Assembly (NCBI GenBank): GCA_937129145.1
Contig: CAKZMU010000046.1
Coordinates: forward strand, 41,036-105,035
DNA length: 64,000 bases
Reading direction: 5' to 3'
Source of the DNA: an uncultured Lacinutrix sp.
GTDB taxonomy: Bacteria; Bacteroidota; Bacteroidia; Flavobacteriales; Flavobacteriaceae
A program made the position numbers and the translations under genes. Of the stretch, positions 63,889-64,000 are shown one piece after another. Position 1 is the stretch's first letter, and every line of letters begins with the position of its first letter. The notes beneath the pieces are model-generated. The model ran no database searches. It saw only the letters and a list, made by a program, of their open reading frames with translations, and was not told the DNA's origin.

Positions 63889-64000
63889 ATGCGAAAAAAA
63901 AACTTAAAATTTCATCGTCTTCTATTTTTTTTTTTAGAATTTTGTTCCCATATTTTTCATTTAAAAAACAAACAGATAAATCCCCAATCTTTTAGTTTTC
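63889..64000 (+). CDS. Partial ORF at the right edge
   Basis: An open frame starts at ATG 63889 and runs off the window: 37 codons beginning MRKKNLKFHRLL, then a hydrophobic stretch. A run of 11 T (63925-63935) sits within it; one fewer T would bring a stop at once, and one more would change the frame and end near 64000. The hydrophobic start could be a signal peptide. I do not recognise the product. Confidence 0.3.
   Translation, partial: MRKKNLKFHRLLFFFLEFCSHIFHLKNKQINPQSFSF

Noticed and set aside
63840..64000. Replication origin or dnaA region at the right edge
   Set aside because: The low-complexity AT-rich DNA has no recognisable DnaA boxes, and the ORF start does not resemble DnaA.

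Overview
The window is a contiguous chromosomal stretch from a member of the Flavobacteriaceae (Bacteroidota). The evidence is the AT-rich base composition, -7 promoter boxes of the form TAnnTTTG, a protein with a type IX secretion C-terminal sorting domain, and family-typical genes: PorD/DUF4835, YtxJ/BrxC, RprXY-type regulators, a Bacteroidota-type RpoZ, DUF6503-like and DUF6913-like proteins, and a split 5'-nucleotidase. From sequence alone I cannot go below family level. No rRNA, tRNA, CRISPR array, transposase or prophage was recognised. No gap without a gene is longer than about 300 bases.

Layout. 1-5.8 kb: a partial ComM/YifB ATPase, a secreted two-repeat protein, a YheT-type hydrolase, tilS, a small lipoprotein and pabB, all on the minus strand. 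5.8-8.6 kb: a DEAD-box helicase with an unusual DEVD motif II. Its 3' end abuts a 421-bp element with palindromic ends that encodes a GIY-YIG nuclease. Next comes a hypothetical lipoprotein between inverted cassette-like repeats. 8.7-10.8 kb: a membrane protein, a beta-lactamase-fold hydrolase and a bacilliredoxin. 10.9-17 kb: clpB, a catalytically degenerate DERA paralogue, a TraB/GumN protein, canonical deoC and deoD. 17-20.2 kb: a segment bounded by two direct copies of a 197-bp MITE-like repeat. 20.2-33.2 kb: smpB, an S15 peptidase, pcm, an oxidoreductase/hydroxyacyl-CoA dehydrogenase/YggS run, a DnaQ-UvrC-like fusion, a potassium channel and miaA. 33.2-38.1 kb: RprXY-like two-component system, coaE, ybbR and a glycosyltransferase. 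38.2-47.4 kb: a T9SS cargo protein, fabI, and the bamD-rpoZ-coaBC-porD-recN run with dapA upstream. 47.5-55 kb: split 5'-nucleotidase, DoxX, ligA and a GH20 hexosaminidase. 55-64 kb: cutC, a GH2 mannosidase, a LOG protein, prmC, ribD, HAD, EamA, IMPACT and thioesterase genes.

The coding content is mostly housekeeping: nucleoside salvage (deoC, deoD, 5'-nucleotidase), CoA synthesis (coaBC, coaE), tRNA and translation (tilS, miaA, prmC, smpB), envelope biogenesis (bamD, porD, fabI) and DNA repair (recN, ligA).

The most unusual layer is a rich set of palindromic repeats. They lie between genes, flank the GIY-YIG gene and the small lipoprotein gene, and sit in frame inside ligA (once) and prmC (twice). 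The in-gene copies resemble, in concept, the protein-coding palindromic elements of Rickettsia. The GIY-YIG element has a second, synonymously diverged copy of the helicase tail at its far end. These, and the DERA paralogue that has lost two catalytic residues, are the main leads.
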